Positions 60,828 to 64,000 of a stretch of DNA of 64,000 nucleotides are shown here, in pieces. The notes under the pieces are model-generated. The model was not told the DNA's origin and made no database searches. It saw nothing but the letters and a program-made list of their open reading frames with translations. Source of the DNA: Bacillota bacterium (GTDB lineage Bacteria; Bacillota; Clostridia; Christensenellales; CAG-138); contig JAEWCL010000003.1 of the NCBI GenBank assembly GCA_023390655.1, positions 461,771 through 525,770 on the forward strand. Reading direction: 5' to 3'. The position numbers and the translations under genes were made by a program. Positions within the stretch are counted from its first letter, which is position 1. The number at the start of each line of letters is the position of its first letter.

Positions 60828-62404
60828 TTATTCATCCACATCGACCGTCACACAGGACTTAAATTCCACGGTAAATTTGTCCTCGTAGACAGTGACTTTT
60901 TCAATCAGTCGCCGGACAAGCGGCTCGACGTATTCGGTCAGGGCGGTGGGCTGCTCCCGCAGGAAAGCATCCGTGTCGGCAATGCGCTTCTTATGCTCGT
61001 CGCGCCCAGCGCTTTCCAGCTGAAGCTTCTGCTTATCCTCGCGCAGGCGGTAAATCTCCTCGGCGACGTCCTCGTAGTCGGCTCGGGCGCCGGTCCGCTT
61101 CAAAAGTTCCTCCTGCAGCTCTGCCAGCCGCTTGTCGATGTCGGTAAGCGGCTGGCCTTTTTCTGACTCCAGAACGGTTTCGATGTTTCTTTGCAGGGTG
61201 GCGAGGAAGGTGTCCTTGTCACACCATGTCTGATTGATTGCGGCAACCAGCACTTGCTCAATCTGGCTTTCCGACACGGTTCGGGCATCGCAGAACAACC
61301 CGGTATTTTCAAGTCGGCTGATGCACCGCCAGACGATGGACTTCTTGCCACGGTTGTACCTGAATCCTGCGGTAAAACTCTCCGCAGCAACCGCAGAAAA
61401 CGATGTTCGACAGGCAGTGGCTGCTGCTGAAGACCCGGTTCTTACCGTTGGGGCTTTTATGGATTAAACGCCGGCGCACCAGTTCTTCCTGCACCTGCAT
61501 AAAAATTTCACGCGGGATAATGGCTTCGTGGCTGTTTTCCACATAATACTGCGGCACAAGGCCGTTATTCTTGATTCGCTGTTTTGTGAGGAAGTCTACC
61601 GTGTAGGTTTTCTGCAGGAGGGCGTCTCCGATGTATTTTTCATTCCGCAGAATTGTGCTGATGTTGCTGGTATGCCACTTTTCCCGACCCGCGCCGTTCA
61701 GAACGCCGTCCGCCTCCCCAGCCCACGGGCGATCTTCAGCATACTGGCACCTTCAAGGTATTCCCGGTAGATGCGCTTGACGATTTCGGCTTCCTCCGGC
61801 ACAACCACCAGGTGCTTGTTTTCGTCCTTGGCATAGCCGAGGAACCAATTACAGTTGACCTGAATTTCCCCCTGCTGGTAGCGGTACTGCAAACCCAGCT
61901 TCACGTTCTGGCTCAAAGACTGGCTCTCCTGCTGGGCAAGGGACGCCATAATTGTGAGCATGACCTCGCCCTTGGAATCCATGGTGTTTATGTTTTCCTT
62001 TTCAAAGTAAACGGGAATGTTCTTTTCCTTCAGCTGGCGAATGTATTTCAGACAGTCCAGCGTGTTACGGGCGAATCGGCTGATGGATTTCGTGATAATC
62101 ATGTCGATACTGCCCGCCATACACTCGTCAATCATGCGTTGAATTCCTCACGCTTTTTCGTATTGGTGCCAGAAATACCGTCATCCGCATAAATGCCCGC
62201 CAGTACCCAGTCTGGGTGGCCGTTGATGTAATTGGTATAATGCTCAATCTGAGCATCATAGCTGGTTGCTTGCTCATCGCTGTCTGTGGACACACGGCAG
62301 TAGGCCGCAACCCGCAATTTTGGGTTCTCATCATCCTTGTTCGCCGAACCGGCATTTTTTCGCGCCGGGAGCACAGTAATACTCATCTTAGATTCCATCT
62401 TCAA
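60828..62404 (-). pseudogene. Large serine recombinase broken by three frameshifts
   Basis: The pieces line up as one large serine recombinase. The N-terminal resolvase piece (62404 to about 62133) has the catalytic Ser in YCRVSTDSDEQ. The next piece (62135-61698) has SRFARNTLDCLKYIRQL and the start of the recombinase domain. The third piece (about 61716-61309) has the zinc ribbon (VFCGCCGEFYRR). The last piece (about 61360-60828) is a C-terminal coiled coil. Single-base frameshifts near 62134, 61716 and 61361 join them. One site is in a CCCC run, so sequencing error cannot be fully excluded, but three together suggest real decay. Confidence 0.82.
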
Positions 62405-62816
62405 GCACCTCCGCTTCTATTAAGCTGTAGGCGTATTCTGCCTGCATAAATGGGTCGTCGAACCGCTCCGTCCCTTCGCACAGGCGAAAGGCGGTGGGAA
62501 AGACGACCTCTTTTTCTTCTTTCGGTTCCCAGACACGGCCGAGCTTTTCAGCCCGCCGGACGCGCTCCGTTTCGACAGCCGCAAAGGTGTCCGGGTCAAT
62601 AATTGCCGGGTAATACGCATCGCCGAGGTAGCGAGTGTTATGAAGCATTCTGGCGATTCCGGCATGAAATGCTTTGATGCCGGCTTTCTGAGCGGCGGTT
62701 GCCAAGGCATCGCCGGTAAGATAGGAACGAAAGATCGTCCTTACCTGCTCGGCGGCTTTTTCATCCAGCACAGCCTGACCGTTTTCTATCCGATAACCAT
62801 AGGGTGTGTGCTCCAT
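62388..62816 (-). CDS. Small recombinase-domain protein without catalytic domain
   Basis: A 142-residue protein that matches the recombinase domain (PF07508-like) of large serine recombinases (HTPYGYRIENGQAVLDEKAAEQVRTIF; here in parts) but has no N-terminal resolvase domain and so no catalytic Ser. It directly abuts the stop of the upstream full recombinase gene and overlaps the next by 17 bases. Such small accessory genes occur in clusters of three recombinases in Firmicutes mobile elements. It may act as a DNA-binding helper. Confidence 0.78.
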   Translation of the reverse strand: MEHTPYGYRIENGQAVLDEKAAEQVRTIFRSYLTGDALATAAQKAGIKAFHAGIARMLHNTRYLGDAYYPAIIDPDTFAAVETERVRRAEKLGRVWEPKEEKEVVFPTAFRLCEGTERFDDPFMQAEYAYSLIEAEVLEDGI

Positions 62817-64000
62817 TCAAATCACCAGCCTTTCCTTGAGTGTAATGCCGCATTTAAGCTCAAACCCGATTTCGGTTCGGGAATACACATGAATCCGCTC
62901 TACGAAGCGGGTAAACAGTTCCCCGTCAAAGCCCTTCAGCAGTGTTGCCTTGGTGGCGTACTGCAAAATCGCACTAACTTCACTCAGGCTTCGGCTGTCG
63001 CTGTTCATAAATCGGAGGAGTGACTCCTTTTGCCTCTGTATCAGCTCGGCTTCCTGCAGAAGCTCGTTGTTCCCCTTATTGTAAACGGCAGGCTCCAGGT
63101 AGCCTTTGGTGAGAAGCCCCACCAGCACCTTTCGCTGTTCAGTGTTATCCTCGAGTTTTTTATCAAGCTCCCCAATACTTTTCAGGCTGGAGTCGGAATT
63201 TATCCCGCGCAGGCTGACAAGCAGGGGTCTGAGTACCGTCTGATGCCCGAAAATGAGCTTATTCATCATCGTGACAAACGCGACCTCTAAAGCGGAGTCT
63301 GGGATGAATTTCACCGGGCACTCAGCAATATCCGCGAGATGTGTGGTACAGCACCACGCGATTCTGTGTTTTCCGCTGGCATGGATACGGTGCTTGAAGG
63401 TGCCGCCACAGTTGCCGCAGATGATTTTTCCCGAAAAGGGGTAGCGGTTCTGGTTCTTGCCGTCGCGTTTTTCGATGCCCTTTTCTCTGGCGCGCTGGGC
63501 GATGACAGCCTGCGCCGCTTCAAAGTCCTCGCGGCTGACAATCGGCTCGTGGTGGTTCTGGATAAGGTACTGTTCCTTTTCGCCGTTGTTGCGGCGGTGG
63601 TTAAAGTGCTCATCGGTGTAGGTTTTCTGAAACAGAGCATCACCGATGTATTTTTCGTTATAAGCCATCCCCCGGATCGTTGACGACTTCCACTGACCGC
63701 CCAGCTTGCCCTTAAGGCCGCGAAGGTTCAGTTCCTTTGCAACCTTACCGCACCCCTTGCCGGATAGGATTTCAGCAAAGATGAAACGGACTATATCCGC
63801 TTCGGCTTCGTTTATCACAAGCTTTCCATCCAAAGAGTCATATCCGTAGGGTGGGCAAGATATTTTGTAGGTTCCGTTTTGGAAACGGCGCCTGACCGAC
63901 CATTTGTTGTTTTCGGCAATGGACACCGACTCGTTTTCGGCCAGTCCACTTAGGATTGAGAGCATGAGTTCGTTTTCCATTTCCCCGGTGTTGATGTTTT
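62817..64000 (-). CDS. Large serine recombinase (N-terminus outside window)
   Basis: The frame continues through the window edge, so the catalytic resolvase part lies beyond 64000. Visible parts are the end of the resolvase domain (NINTGEMENELMLSILSGLA), a recombinase domain with KWSVRRRFQNGTYK and KYIGDALFQKTYT, and a zinc ribbon (CGNCGGTFKHR with a CC pair 20 residues later). A long C-terminal helical region, probably the coiled coil, completes it. Such enzymes integrate or excise elements at short attachment sites. The three recombinase genes run in the same direction. Confidence 0.9.
   Translation of the reverse strand, partial: NINTGEMENELMLSILSGLAENESVSIAENNKWSVRRRFQNGTYKISCPPYGYDSLDGKLVINEAEADIVRFIFAEILSGKGCGKVAKELNLRGLKGKLGGQWKSSTIRGMAYNEKYIGDALFQKTYTDEHFNHRRNNGEKEQYLIQNHHEPIVSREDFEAAQAVIAQRAREKGIEKRDGKNQNRYPFSGKIICGNCGGTFKHRIHASGKHRIAWCCTTHLADIAECPVKFIPDSALEVAFVTMMNKLIFGHQTVLRPLLVSLRGINSDSSLKSIGELDKKLEDNTEQRKVLVGLLTKGYLEPAVYNKGNNELLQEAELIQRQKESLLRFMNSDSRSLSEVSAILQYATKATLLKGFDGELFTRFVERIHVYSRTEIGFELKCGITLKERLVI

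Overview
The window looks like the chromosome of an anaerobic, fermentative, spore-forming member of the Clostridia with a fairly GC-rich genome. The evidence is a set of sporulation-type genes (SpoVB-like flippase, BofA, a BofC-like protein, the YaaL/BofA pair, RemA), an [FeFe] hydrogenase, a bifunctional AdhE, and Gram-positive gene clusters such as whiA, an HPr-like gene, dnaE and pfkA. No rRNA, tRNA or CRISPR array was seen. The species cannot be named from the sequence.

Layout. 1-3000: end of a membrane transglutaminase gene, then gpsA. 3000-5450: a small Cys/Gln-rich protein, a stretch with an orphan terminator, and a SpoVB/MurJ-type flippase. 5450-7470: [FeFe] hydrogenase on the minus strand, with a palindrome inside its promoter. 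7470-11310: a three-gene MacB-like ABC system (ATPase, secreted Ig-like protein with a C-terminal anchor, permease). 11420-18240: mscL with a zinc ribbon, a C_GCAxxG_C_C protein, tyrS, a YigZ/IMPACT protein, ilvE, a second secreted repeat protein and a DUF2461 protein. 18250-20600: a polytopic membrane protein and a PH-domain protein on the minus strand. 20800-24940: BofC-like, proA, a lipoprotein, a flavodoxin, YaaL and BofA. 25000-30690: adhE, a GNAT-NUDIX fusion, and a TetR-flavoprotein operon.

30900-37310 holds an aspartate aminotransferase and a nucleobase module. Adenine deaminase (minus) diverges from a plus-strand operon of a hydantoinase/dihydropyrimidinase-like amidohydrolase and guanine deaminase. 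A purine riboswitch with a guanine-type specificity cytosine lies in the leader of that operon. Its terminator shares sequence with the 3' strand of P1, so binding should prevent termination. A guanine-induced ON switch ahead of guanine deaminase makes metabolic sense.

37500-58525 is housekeeping: pcrA and ligA, then a tight co-directional array with short gaps or overlaps (yicC, remA, gmk, rpoZ, coaBC, priA, def, fmt, rsmB, rlmN, whiA, a Crh-like HPr, dnaE, pfkA, rlmD). It joins RNA modification, coenzyme A synthesis, translation start and end processing, replication and glycolysis.

58526-64000 is the edge of an acquired island. It has an AT-rich intergenic stretch with degenerate repeats, an AT-rich gene for a SEC-C/TPR protein with a possible HEPN-like C-terminus, and a cluster of large serine recombinases. 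One recombinase is broken by three frameshifts, one small one lacks a catalytic domain, and one runs off the window end.
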